A stretch of 64,000 bases of DNA from Chaetorhynchus papuensis. Lineage: Eukaryota; Chordata; Aves; Passeriformes; Rhipiduridae. The notes under the pieces are model-generated. The model saw nothing but the letters and a program-made list of their open reading frames with translations. It had not been told where the DNA came from and searched no databases. The stretch is from assembly GCA_013396525.1 (NCBI GenBank), contig VWYX01000354.1, positions 374,044 to 438,043 on the forward strand, given 5' to 3'. The position numbers and the translations under genes are program-made. Shown piece after piece: positions 14,101-25,205 of this stretch (within the stretch, counting starts at the first letter, position 1; each line of letters opens with the position of its first letter).

Positions 14101-17100
14101 CTGTGCAAAATTTACTTTGTGATATAGCAAAGTCTAAACACTTCAAACATTTTTAGTTTCCTGAGGCTTGTCAGAGCCCTGTCCCATTATATTGAGTAGC
14201 ATGTTTAAGTTTGAGTCTACCAGATGAATTCTAAAGTAAATAATATTTGAACAAGATGAAGAACATAAAGTTGCAAAATAAAAAGCTTTTTTAAAAGCAC
14301 CCTATTACTCTGTTCAAATACCCCAGCTTTAGAGTGCTTGGAAACCTCTTAGAGCTAAGTGTGCATTTTTAAATAACATAAGTTGTTCAGGCTGTCGTTA
14401 CTGAATTCCAGCTTGACACTGAGCACTTAAAGAGTTTAGAGAATCCAGACTCTTTTATCAGCTTGCAGACAAGGGCACTAAATGTCATGTGGGCTTCCTT
14501 TTGGCTTGCAGCCACAAGTTGTGCATAGTATTTAATGTAGTCTCTGGTTCTTAAAGTATTAGGAAAACCTGAAAACAAAGTGTCTGCCATTAGTGAGATT
14601 GTTGCTGCCTTTGACAATCTACAGTGTGCATTTCAGGTTTGGTATGCCTCAAAACTTCCCTAAAAACAGAGCGGGGGGGGTTGCCTGGAACTTCTTCACA
14701 AGATACAGAGAAAATTCTCAGGGTCCTGAAGGCATGTGCTCACCTTTCCCATCCATATGTTTTGAACATTGATTAAATAACCCACTTTGTTATGGCTTTT
14801 TGTCCCACACTTTACCAGAAAATAAGATATGGATCATGAGCATTACAGTAATGACTGTGATATTTCTTTTGTGTGTAGTAAAATATTTAAATTATGAGAC
14901 TAAATTCACCATAAAAATAAAATAGAAAGGAAAAATGATAAAATCATTAAATACATTAACATGTTCTTCTTTAAGAATTAAAATCTTTACCTCATCAGAT
15001 GCATAATATTATAGAAAGGAAAGCATTACTAGGGAAAGCTATCAAATATTAGTAAGTATTTATAGAAAGATTGACTTAACAAGATACAAACAGATAATAG
15101 TCTATGTTAAAAGAAATGAAGCCAGTTTAATCTCAGTAGTAGTAATAGAATGCAGCAATAGGAAAAAAGTCTGAGATATCCCCTAAATTATAAATTCCAA
15201 GAGGAAATAAAGCATTTTATTCTTAATAGGATTTTAACCATGAACACTCCTCACAGACATTGGCATTTTCAAAGGTTTTACAAATTCTGGTTTGTTTCCA
15301 AGAACCTGGGATATTTCTGAGCCATTCTGAGCATAGTGTTACCAGATCTAATCCATAATTTCTGCTCTGTGTTTACCCCTCAGTAGCGTCTCTTCCACCC
15401 AAGCTGCTTCACAGCATGCAGACCCATTAAACCATAGGTATCCCCTGCTCTCTAACATTCTAGGTAAACTCTCATTTCTAGTCATTCTTATCTCCATGCC
15501 TCCTATTTGGTCTCTTTTCAGCAACATGTGACTTTTGCCTTTACAAAGATATTTCCCCACTTCGAACCAAAGGGAGCACAGATGAGGAAAAATATCTGGA
15601 CTTTCACAGAAAAGTATAAAAAGAGTGTGTAAATTGGTGGGAAGGTGGTGGGCATGCTTTTGGGGCAGATTCCCACACCCCAGCCTACAAAGGCTCTGCT
15701 GTGTTGGGGGTGACCATGAGGAAAAGGCGACATTCCCAGATAAACCTTCTATGCATGGCTGTAATGCGCACCTCAGGTGACCAATATGTTGCGAGGTGTG
15801 GAGGGACATCCTTGAGGAATTGGACAATATCCCTCAGGCCCCTTCTCAGGCTGGAATTTGGATCCTGAATACTGAAATGAGAGCAGCTGCTGTGTACAAG
15901 TAATCAAGAAATTATTCAACTTCTCGTATTTTTCGTGGTACCAGCCCTAACACTGCCCAATGCTAGAAGGCTGCCCCAAGGACCAAAGTGGCACCAGCAC
16001 GGGCCCTACATCTCTCTGAGTCCCCGGTCCAGCATCAGTGGCATCAGTGACAGCCCTAAGCCTTAGTGCCAAAGCCTCCTGCCACGCTTTAGCCTCACTT
16101 TTATGCATCCCAAGGCATTTCCTTGAGAATCTGGAGGACTCAGGACAAGTTCCCTGAGCTTTAGCCCCAGGTTTCCCCCCAGTCTGGCCGTGAGCTTGTT
16201 GCTGTGCTCAGGCACCGTGTGGCTTGGCAGTCCCCAGCCCCGGTGGCCCTGTGCCACCTTCCACTGCGGCATTCCCTGCAGATGGCACTCCTCCCTGCCA
16301 ACTGAAGGCACCTAAACTGGGCTAGCTATGGAAAGCAGAATAAAACAACATAACATAGAGTGAAGTTCGTTGGGAAGACTGTTCCAGGGGTAACTCATCA
16401 CATCCTAAAAGAGGGTTCTTCCAAGATCTTTGGGCCCTAAACCCCAGATGCAGCAGTACAGACTGAGCATTGAGTTTTAGCTCAGTCCAAGGGTGAGCAT
16501 CAAGCCATCAGCTGTGTCTTATGCAAGAAAGTGAGTAATTGTCTGCATTTACAAAACAGGGAATTTTGTAGGAAAATTGCGTGTTCTGAAAATGATTTTG
16601 TTGAAAATCTGTATTTCCTTTCCACATATGGGTTTCTTACTTTCTTTTATGCATTTTGACATTATGTACACAAAAGTGCTTTAATTCAATTACTTCCCTC
16701 AGAATTAAATTATTCTGACATTGTTTATTCCATTACTTCTCCTACAAATTTGAGGAGGGCTGAACACTGGTTTTAATTCTGTCTGTCAGTTCATGATTCA
16801 TTGCCATTGCAATGTACATCATTTGAAGTGGGAAATACTAGCAAAAGCTGGAAATTGCTCAAGGACATACTACTGGATGCACCCAGCCTGACTATCCAGA
16901 GAGGGAAGGGGGAAAAACAGTTATTCTAGCCACAAAAATATCCTGGTTAGGAGATCTGACCAGAACAACAGAAGTGAAACAATGGTGTTTGAATATAAAA
17001 GGAAAGTTAATAGCAAGTTGTGAGATACAAATTGAAACTGGAGCCAACCAATAAAACAGACAAAAGGTAAAGAAATTAATGAAAATTCAGTCATCGGTGG

Positions 17101-17309
17101 CATTAATAATGGGGTATATAAAATGTGTTAGGAAGAAAAGGAGCTCAAACAAAAGGACTAGGGATATTTAATAGATGCTTTTGCCTTCAGAACAGTGGGA
17201 GAACTGAATCAATTCATGGGACATACATGCTCCGAAAAGCTAATTGTCTTTCATGAGGGAGGATTCAAACCAGAATCTACTAAAATTAAATCTTCTTAAA
17301 TCAAAAGGA

Positions 17310-17695
17310 CCAAAGCACTTACCCCAGAGGGTCCTAAAGGCTGGGGAATTGCTGAAATTAATACTTTAGGAGTAAACACATTGGCATTTCCCCTGGCTTT
17401 GATACATTCTTATTTTTCCAAGACTGAAAAAGATGGTGAGGATCTACCAAGGAACTGCTACATTGCTTCTCTGCCCAAGCAAAATAATGGAACATATTAT
17501 CTCTAAAAAAAAAAAATATTATGAGAGTAATATAGAACCAGCACAGGCGTGTAGGGTTTCAAGGAGCACAGATCTTGTCAAACAAACCATTTCTGTTTTG
17601 GAGAAGATGACATTTCTTGTTGATAAAGGCAACCGTGTTGACTGATGCAGTTTATTTGAATTTCTCCAAAGTGTTTGGTTTGGTACTACAATAAA
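17310..17695 (+). repeat. Decayed L3/CR1-like LINE, reverse transcriptase region
   Basis: Blocks in the order expected of an L3/CR1 reverse transcriptase appear on the plus strand: an 'AATGGAACATATTAT' block near 17487, a GGTTTCAAGGAGCACAGATC block and TCTTGTCAAACAAACC block at about 17558-17590, then GATAAAGGCAACCGTGTTGA (17620-17640), a TTTATTTGAATTTCTCCAAAG block where Tyr-Leu-Asp-Phe-Ser-Lys would lie, and a TTTGGTTTGGTACTA block at about 17673-17689. An A12 insertion-like run lies near 17505. No frame stays open. It is an ancient fragment similar in kind to those at 5400 and 63310. Confidence 0.7.
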
Positions 17696-18030
17696 TTTTA
17701 ACTCAAATATTTATACAGAAATAAACGGACACGCCCAAGATTAAAAATCTGGCTCTCTTACAATCTCCACTGTGCCAGTATTTTTAGTAATGCCATGCAG
17801 TGTTGTGGGCAGCAGGACAGACACCAAAGTGATGCAGGCGGTGACAAGGCAGTGACAAAGGAGACTCACAGGGGGTCAGAGTGGACACATAAGGAAAGAA
17901 GCAGCTTTGCAGGGCAAAGAAACTGAGCAGTGGGGAGAGCATTTACTGCTGCTCACAGGCAGCCCAGGTACACTGAGGACTTCTTTGCTTGTGTCCATAT
18001 TTATAAAGCAGTAACTCTCAATAAGGAAGA
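17696..18030. other. Unique spacer between LINE fragments
   Basis: About 335 bases with no gene and no recognisable repeat of their own, lying between the L3-like fragment and the CR1 fragment. Confidence 0.6.
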
Positions 18031-18129
18031 GGCCAGGCTGGATCAGGCTGGATGGGGCTTTGAGGAACCTGGTCTAGTGGGAGGCATCCCTGCCCATGGC
18101 AGGGGAGTTGGAACTAGATGTGATTTCAT
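18031..18129 (+). repeat. CR1 LINE 3' fragment lacking its last bases
   Basis: Starts with GGCCAGGCTGGATCAGGCTG and runs through the conserved avian CR1 3' UTR blocks: GAACCTGGTCTAGTGGGAGG, CATCCCTGCCCATGGCAGGG and GAGTTGGAACTAGATG. The expected continuation (TCTTTAAGGTCCCTTCCAACC and the terminal octamers) is replaced from about 18121, so the 3' end is deleted or heavily diverged. Plus orientation; 5' truncation is usual for CR1. Confidence 0.88.
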
Positions 18130-18772
18130 GTAAGCTTGGAAAATTGTAACTCAAAGTCAACATAACAAACATATTCCATGCAGGCTAAAAAAATCACTTC
18201 TTTTTTTTAATTGACATTTTTACTTATTTTAATGTTGTGAATGTAATATTCTAATCTTGTGAACTACCAGAGACCTAAGGAAGATAAGTTAACACTTAAC
18301 TTTCCAAGATACATTTGTAACTCTGCAGGAATAGTAAAATCTTTGTCACTTTTGTGATTTAAATATTTATTAGCAGAGCTTAGCCTGATGCACCCAATAC
18401 TGCATTTTTGCATCCGTTTCTGTATGTTTATATCAAGTAGTTACAATGCCAGTAAAATAGGTGCTAAAACCTTATAACTAAATTTGGACTAGCAACGCAA
18501 ACATCATACACATTTTCACAGTTCACTTACTGTTACTGTTAAAAAATTTTAACAAAAAGACATGTGAACATAGCTGAATCAAATAACAACACATGAAACA
18601 GAAAACAATATGTGGTGTAAATTCCATGGTTCTGGATTTTAAGGAACAGTTGTTCTACACACTAAGCTTTGTATTTGCAAACCCAGCCTGATAAGAATAA
18701 TTTCCTGTTTCCCAGAGTTTAATTTTTCATTCCTACAGCAACCTGTAGAATTTTCAAGGACAGATTAAGTCT
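18130..18772. other. Unique AT-rich spacer
   Basis: No gene or recognisable element between the CR1 fragment and the SINE-tail copy. AT-rich throughout. Confidence 0.6.
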
Positions 18773-18833
18773 GAAAATATTCTGAGCTGGAAGGGACCCA
18801 CAAGGATCATGGAGTCCAACTCTTAAGCAAATG
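18773..18833 (-). repeat. SINE/CR1 tail copy without tRNA head
   Basis: These 61 bases match 19725-19785 at 60 of 61 positions by hand alignment; the one difference is at 18806 versus 19758. In minus orientation the copy ends in a GGGTCCCTTCCAGCTCAGAA block, the CR1-type 3' tail shared between a CR1 subfamily and the passerine SINE. Similarity stops within one or two bases of the point where the other copy passes into its tRNA head. It is either a 5'-truncated SINE or a 5'-truncated CR1 copy. The two cannot be told apart from the tail alone. Confidence 0.85.
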
Positions 18834-19724
18834 CAAACTTCTAATGCAAAGAGAACATTTTTATATATCACAGGGAAGCAAAAATAAGGTCACTACTCAT
18901 CTGCTTAGCAGGTATCTCTAATAGTTAAAAAGAAGTGGAATGCAAGAAAGTTAAGCTGATGCAGATTTCAGCTTTTGTGAGAGAGATGTAGCCAGACAAT
19001 ACAGAATGCAACTAGTACATGTCCTTATTGTCCAAATCAGAATTATTTTTAGCTAAAAAGTTCACTAATATACAAAGGAAGTAAATTTTGGAATTTGAAG
19101 AATGTGGGAGTAAAAGGGTGCCTTTAGCCATGGAGAAAGCTGGAAAAACTTCCTGGAAGATAATTTCATGGCTTTTCAGTATGTGCTATCCAAGCAGAAT
19201 TTTTAATATAGTTCATTCACACTGGCAAAAGAAGCCCATTCCACCGGGCCACTGTTCAAATGTTTCTGAGACAAAATATGTATTCTATGTAACCTTCAGG
19301 AAAATAAAATAAAACAGTGCTAGGACAAAACAGCCAAAGTTCAAGTGTGTGGTGTCACTGCCATGCACTCAAATAGCATCCCAGTGCTGTCACACCCCAC
19401 TCCTGGGAATCTGCAGAGCTATAGATTCGGCAGCCTGGGTAATAAATAGGCCAACACACCTGTCTGACCAACAAAGTAAAAGAAAAATTGTTGCTTAATT
19501 AGACTGTTCAGATCCTCTACGATTTTCTGTTTAAGTGTTTAATAAATTCCTGCTTTCTTGTTTTAGATTTCATAAACACCTGCAGTGGAGCAGGAAACCT
19601 GAAAAGAAGCTGTAACCAAGCCCCAGCAGTGGCTCTTCATGGATGACCAAAGACACCACCAATGGCTAATGCAACAGGTAGCTGTGAGCTGGGTATGGTC
19701 CCTGGCCAAGATTTGCACACATCA
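18834..19724. other. Unique spacer between the two SINE-tail copies
   Basis: About 890 bases with no gene and no recognisable transposon. A frame at 19088-19312 has no family features. Confidence 0.6.
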
Positions 19725-19855
19725 GAAAATATTCTGAGCTGGAAGGGACCCACAAGGGTCATGGAGTCCAACTCTTAAGCAAATGGCCCATACAGGGATC
19801 AAAACCATGACCTTGGTGTTACTGGCACTATACTCTAACCAGTTGAGCTAATCTT
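19725..19855 (-). mobile_element. TguSINE1-like tRNA-Ile-derived SINE
   Basis: Read on the minus strand, the element begins with a tRNA-like head (about 19855 down to 19784). It carries a pol III A box TAGCTCAACTGG (plus positions 19839-19850), an anticodon-stem region like tRNA-Ile, and a B box GGTTTTGATCC (19796-19806) where a functional tRNA has GGTTCGATCC. The acceptor-like GGGCCA leads directly into a 61-base tail ending in the CR1-type GGGTCCCTTCCAGCTCAGAA block, which in this family lets the CR1 machinery recognise the RNA. The anticodon position reads AGT rather than the tRNA-Ile AAT and the B box is altered, so the copy is a fossil rather than a tRNA gene. This SINE family is known from songbirds and is the best clade marker in the window. 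Confidence 0.88.
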
Positions 19856-22800
19856 ACAGTCATTTTAAGCTGAACATTCAGACAGTATTTCTCCTCCTTT
19901 AGTTATCTTCAACAACATTTAAAATAGGTTTATCCTTGCTATGTAGGTCAAAGAAGTTTTTATCAGTTTCTAAAGCTTAATAAAAAAACATTAAACACTA
20001 AATCAAGTACTGAAACCTTATTTCTCTGCCAGATTTCACAGATGTATAGCATTTAATAACTTAAGAACTCTATTTCCTCTTATTGGATTTCTGTTTTCTT
20101 TAATTGTGGGACTTCATTAACAAGAACACAATAAAAGTGAAATAGTAACCATTATTTAAGCAGCATTAGCAAACCAGTCACCCTGAGGTGGCACTTAAAG
20201 TACTTTTCTTTCACCCTGTGAAGCAAGAAACAATTGTTAACTGGGCAACTGTAACTTCATGGAAAACTTACTTTTTAACCAAATGTTGTGGTATCACATG
20301 ACTATTTTCAGTATTAGTTGAAGATATTTTGGAAGGATAACCTTAAGGAGCTGAGAAATCATGTATTTCTGACTTTACAATCACTCTGTCTGTGTGCAGG
20401 GCTGGGCAGTTTAAATTTAGATCAATCAGAAAGATAACTGTTCCTTTAGGCTCAATTTCACATTATTTTTCAAATAGCTTATTTAACTACACTTTTTGTT
20501 ATGTTCTGCCATGGTGAGTGACCTTAGCTAATAATCAGTCATTTTTTAATAAATTTACTAACCCATTTAATTAACTTTTTGTAATACCATACCTGAAGTT
20601 ATTGAATGGATTTGCCTGCCCCAGTGAACAGGTTTTCCTGAAAAGAAGAAGGTAAAGCAATATGGAATTAGCCTTATTGCTGTACTGGGGCAAAAAGCTG
20701 AAGAGCAGCTTATCCATCAAATCAAAGTTCAAAGCCCAATGTGTTAATGCAGACATAGTGTTTAGAGAAATAGCATGAGCCAGTCTTACGAGGAACAAAC
20801 ACCAAGCTCCATTGATGTTCACTTTGTTTGATGTAAGTTTTAATCTAAATGGGAAAGTTTTGCCTTCCTCTGTGATGTGCGGTTGGTGCGACCTCATCCC
20901 TGGAGGGGCAGAGTGAGTAATTGCCATGCAATGCCCAGAAAATGTTTATTTTGCAATAAAAATAAAACAAGTTTGATAGAAAAAAACCATTCCCTTACCA
21001 CCACTGCCAAACCAGCTGGGAGGATCCTCCACAATTATTCTCTGCTCTCCCGAACCAGGCAGTGCGGCTTTTTCTCTCTTAATTCAGTTCAGCACTCAGC
21101 TTTGATTTCGGAAATCCTATCATCATCGTGGCTTGTACAGAGAGCACAAAAGTGAGCGAAGCTGCTTTGAATTAGAGAATTACAGAGAAATGCTGCTAGT
21201 TAAGAACAATGTGAGCTTGTGATCTTTTTATCTGAGGCGGCTACATCCCCAGCAGCAGCCAAAATATGTCCAGAGAGTGGGAACAAAGGTGGTTAAACCT
21301 TTTGGAGCCATTGCCCTACCACAGAGATGAGTCCAGCCTGCTGGGCAGGTCTGACAGACAAATCTCACTGCAGCTCAGCTGAATTGTGGATGAGCTCCCT
21401 TCTCTGTTCAGCATGGAAAAAAAAATCTCCACTGGTCCTATCTGCAGGATTTACAGTTGGTTTGTACCTCCAAGGCAGCGCAAATTCTGGAGGTGAAGTC
21501 TGAAAATCTGTCTGGCTGCCTGGATTTGTGACAGAGTGTCAAGGGCAGTCACCAAAATCTGGCACCCAGCTCCATCCTGCCACCCAAGGAATGGTCTGAT
21601 GGTAAGAGCCACACTGGGCTGTGTGGCCACAGCCCCCCAGAGTCAATGGATGGAGGACTAAGACACAGCAAATTAGTCTAATTTGAAGAGTAGGTGAATA
21701 TGCAGAGGCAAGCACCATGTATATACACTCTTTTCTTTCAGTGTTTCCTCCCCATCTCCCATGCATAGCCGCTGTAGGAGTTCAAAGGAATATGCTACTT
21801 TCAATGAACTTTTCAAACAAAAAAGGTGAGGAAACGGTTCTGTGAGTGAAATATTCCTCACAAAGCTGGAACATTGGCTCATCCCTGCTTGCTTTGCCAT
21901 CCCAAAAGGCACAGAACTGACCACCATGAACACATGGCAAGAGGTGAGATATGGTCATGGGACTCAGAAAAACATTTAATTCTTGGGCAGTTTCATATCA
22001 GAAATATCACCTCATAGCACCTCCCATCATGTCAGCCCTGCATCAAAGAATGCATGGACTTGAATGGTACAAGTGTCCAAAATGTTAATATAACCAAAAT
22101 GAACATGCACTTTCTTTTATGAAGATATTGACTGCAAAAACATCCACGTCACATCCAGTTAATTTTTTTAATCCTCTTACAGTTAGAAAAATGATAAAGT
22201 ATATTAAAAAAAAATCTCTAAAGCATGAGTTTTTCTTTCTATTTCACAATCACTCCCAAACAAAATCAGGAAATTCTTTTCAAAGACATTTTTATTGTAG
22301 GACTAAAATTATATATTAGAAATTGTATTTAGGAATCCTCTGAGGATACCTGTTGTAATTTACCACAGAAATCCTGTGGGCCAGTGTGGATCTATAAATG
22401 GCAAATCACTAGACCAACCCAGTTATCTATTTTTTTAGGATTAATATAGAGGAGGGCCAGGACGCTTAATTGTAGATGGATCTCTAGAAATGTATTGAAA
22501 ATGTCACAGGGTACATTAGGGACCCAATTCTCTAAATAGGACTTTGAGTGAATGAAACAGTAATGAAATCATATGTTGAAGCCAGGTTTAGGAAAAAAAA
22601 AAGAAAAAAAGAAAAGGAAGATTATGGTTTCATGAAAAGAAAATCTGGACTTCACAACATGCAAAAGCCACTTGGTATCTCTTTCCCTGAGGATCTGGTC
22701 CGTATGAAGTGGTCCTGGTGTCTTTTCATCCACTGCAGTGGAATCCCACTTCCACAAACCCAATGATTTACCCAATGATTTTGACTTTGCTTCTCAGCTA

Positions 22801-24784
22801 AATGATTTCTTATGTACCAAATTGAATTGGGCTGCCTATTGTGTCCCCAAAAAATTAGTTTTCCACCTGTTACAAGGCTGTGTCCCATTCAGAACGTGAT
22901 GTTAGTCTCTAAATCTGAAGAGAATAAACTAAAAGACTCCTAAAGAAACAAAACTGGCTCTAAAAAACTTTTTATAAAGTCTGTAATCAAATTAAGCTCT
23001 AGCAAATTCTTCAGAGACACTTGAAGTCTTGCACGCATCTGACTTTTTTCCAAGCTAGACCAAGAAAAGAAACTTGACTGTGCAGATGAAACATTTGCAG
23101 AATACTGGTTTTTAAAGCTCAGTCAACCCAGCCTTTTTCTATGCACAGAAATACTAAAACCCATCATCATTCAATTGTAGTGGCACTCTCCCTAACTGAT
23201 GACTGCTCTTGTTGCTGAAACTAACAATAACCATTTGCTCATCAAAGGCTCTCAGCCCATCTGCTTCCAGACATTATTTCCAGTTAAAATGTCCTCCTCA
23301 AAAAATAAGAAATTCACATGTGTAAAGTACAGAGATAAATGTGTGTGCATACGTGGGCTGTGCTCTGTGCAGGGATGTGTGTGTAAAGCAATAAATATGT
23401 ATTTACTGACATGGTATCTGGCTTCAGCCCAGGCAAGGCCCAGACAGCACAGATGTTGGTTAGCATCTGGGCCACGAGCAGAATCGCTTCCAGAGCCTGC
23501 CCTGCTCTTCACGGAAACTCAAGATAATTTAATTTCTGTAGAGCTAATTAGGAATGGAAATGGCCTCACTTCGTTTTTGGAGGCTGGCAAATAACTTTAG
23601 CACTCATCCCAGGACACTGCACTGCATTCACCGGAGTTACTGTCATGAACAAAAATCATCTTCACCTCTGGAAGATCTTCCATAACTGCAGATCTACACA
23701 ACAGATTCACAAAGGATCTATCCTGTCTGCACTGAAAGAGGGCTGTACTTTGCCACAGGCTAACAGGAAGAATCAATCAAGCTGTTCAACTTCACTGCCT
23801 AGCTCACACTCTGGTCTGTTCTAAAGGCTCCAAAATGAACATGAACTTGGGTTCAAAAAATCAGAGCATGAGACAGATTAATGCTTGCACACAGACTTGT
23901 ATTTAAGCTATAGCACCACTGTTCCCAGCCACGTCCCCAAACCCAGCTATGTCGACAGGTGATGGGAAGAGGAGCAGCAGATGGAGACAAGCAGAGGATC
24001 AGCACCTGTCATGGGTGTAGTCCTCCCTCTGACCTCAGACCTGCTTTCATAGATCACACTGACCTCATGCTCAGCTGGATAAATTAAGGTTTTATGCAGT
24101 CTTAGCTGAACTTTGGATCAAATTATACTTCTGTGTGATAAGTGCTTGAAATCCTTAGGTAGCTGCTTTTAATGCCTCAGTGGACAAGCCACCTCAGATA
24201 GCTAATGGATGTGCTATAACACTTCCATTGCCAGGAGGTTGTACCTATTGCACCAGCAAGCCTTCTCAGGGTCTAGATGAGCCTGCAGCCCTCAGTGATC
24301 TCAATTCATGTCTCAGAGACTAGGTCTCTGTAGCCCTTTGGGACTTGGCTCAGTGCTTGGTTAGTCCTGAGCACAGGCTTTTGGAGCACTGCTTCTTATG
24401 GGACAGAAAGTTCCACCCAAAGGTCCATCTCACCCCTCAATTTAGTTTCCAGGAGTTTTTCCATACACGAGTACAGAAACTCTTTTTTTTTTCAGTGCTG
24501 ACTAAATTAACTCAATACACCACTCATTTTTTACCAGCCTACCACATCCACTTGAGCTGTTACTTTGTAAAGAATGACACTTTTTACTTCATGGTGCCAA
24601 TAACTACTGGATGTCACAGAAAGTTTTGCCATGGACTGCCTCATGTATTTTTCATGCACTGTTTAATGGATTTCTACTAGACCAGTTCAAAACAAAAGTA
24701 CTGGATTTTTTAATAGGTGCAATAGTCTTTGGGGGGAAAAAAGTGAAAGGAAGAAGCAATACAAATCAATGAAACAATCTGTCT
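19856..24784. other. Unique AT-rich non-coding sequence
   Basis: I see no gene, RNA gene or clear transposon. A-rich low complexity lies at about 22592-22620. A 12-base direct duplication (CCCAATGATTTA-type) lies at 22759-22782. Open frames (131 codons at most, 23199-23594) have no recognisable domain. Confidence 0.65.
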
Positions 24785-25205
24785 ATCATAGGATCATAGA
24801 ATTGTAGAATGGTTTAGGTTGAAAGAGACCTTAAAGATCATCTGGTTCCAAGCCCCCTGCCATGGGCAGAGACACCTTCCACTAGACCAGATTTCTCAGG
24901 GCCCCATCCAATGTAGCCTTGAACACTTTCAGGGATGTGGCAGCCACAACTTCTCTGGGCAACCTGTGCCAGTGTCTCACCAGCCTCACAGTAAAGAATT
25001 TCTTCCTCGTATTTAATCTAAACCTACTATATCACAGTTTGAAGCCATTCCCCCTTGTCCTGTCATTGCATGCTCTTCTAAAAATTGTTTCTCCATCTTT
25101 CTTGCAGGCTCCCTTCAGGTACTGGAAGGCCACAATTAGATCACCCTGAAGTCTTTTCTTCTCTGGGCTGAACAATCCCAGTTCCCAGCCTTTTCTGATA
25201 GGAAC
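24785..25205 (-). repeat. CR1 LINE 3' UTR copy
   Basis: The plus strand begins with the reverse complement of CR1 terminal octamers (ATCATAGGATCATAGAATTG). It continues through the standard blocks in reverse: GACCTTAAAGATCATCTGG, CCCCCTGCCATGGGCAGAGA, CTTCTCTGGGCAACCTGTGC, ATTCCCCCTTGTCCTGTCA and GGTACTGGAAGGCCACAAT. It ends near the CTGAACAATCCCAGT and CCTTTTCTGATAG blocks. It is 5'-truncated inside the 3' UTR, has an intact 3' end, and lacks coding sequence. Confidence 0.96.

Larger units (their letters stand above)
6126..17309. other. Long unique AT-rich non-coding stretch
   Basis: No gene, tRNA, or recognisable CR1, L3 or LTR copy is visible apart from the microsatellite listed separately. 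There is an A-rich low-complexity patch at about 11044-11112, a G8 run near 14672-14680 and a modest GC rise at about 16020-16310. A minus-strand frame of 159 codons at 15348-15827 has no domain, no matching splice or promoter context, and overlapping frames of similar quality. Confidence 0.65.

Noticed and set aside
15348..15827. 159-codon minus-strand frame
   Set aside because: No recognisable motif, no promoter or splice context, and another chance frame overlaps it on the same strand.
19784..19855. tRNA-Ile gene on the minus strand
   Set aside because: The tRNA-like part continues into a CR1-type tail, with an altered anticodon and B box; it is a SINE head, not a tRNA gene.
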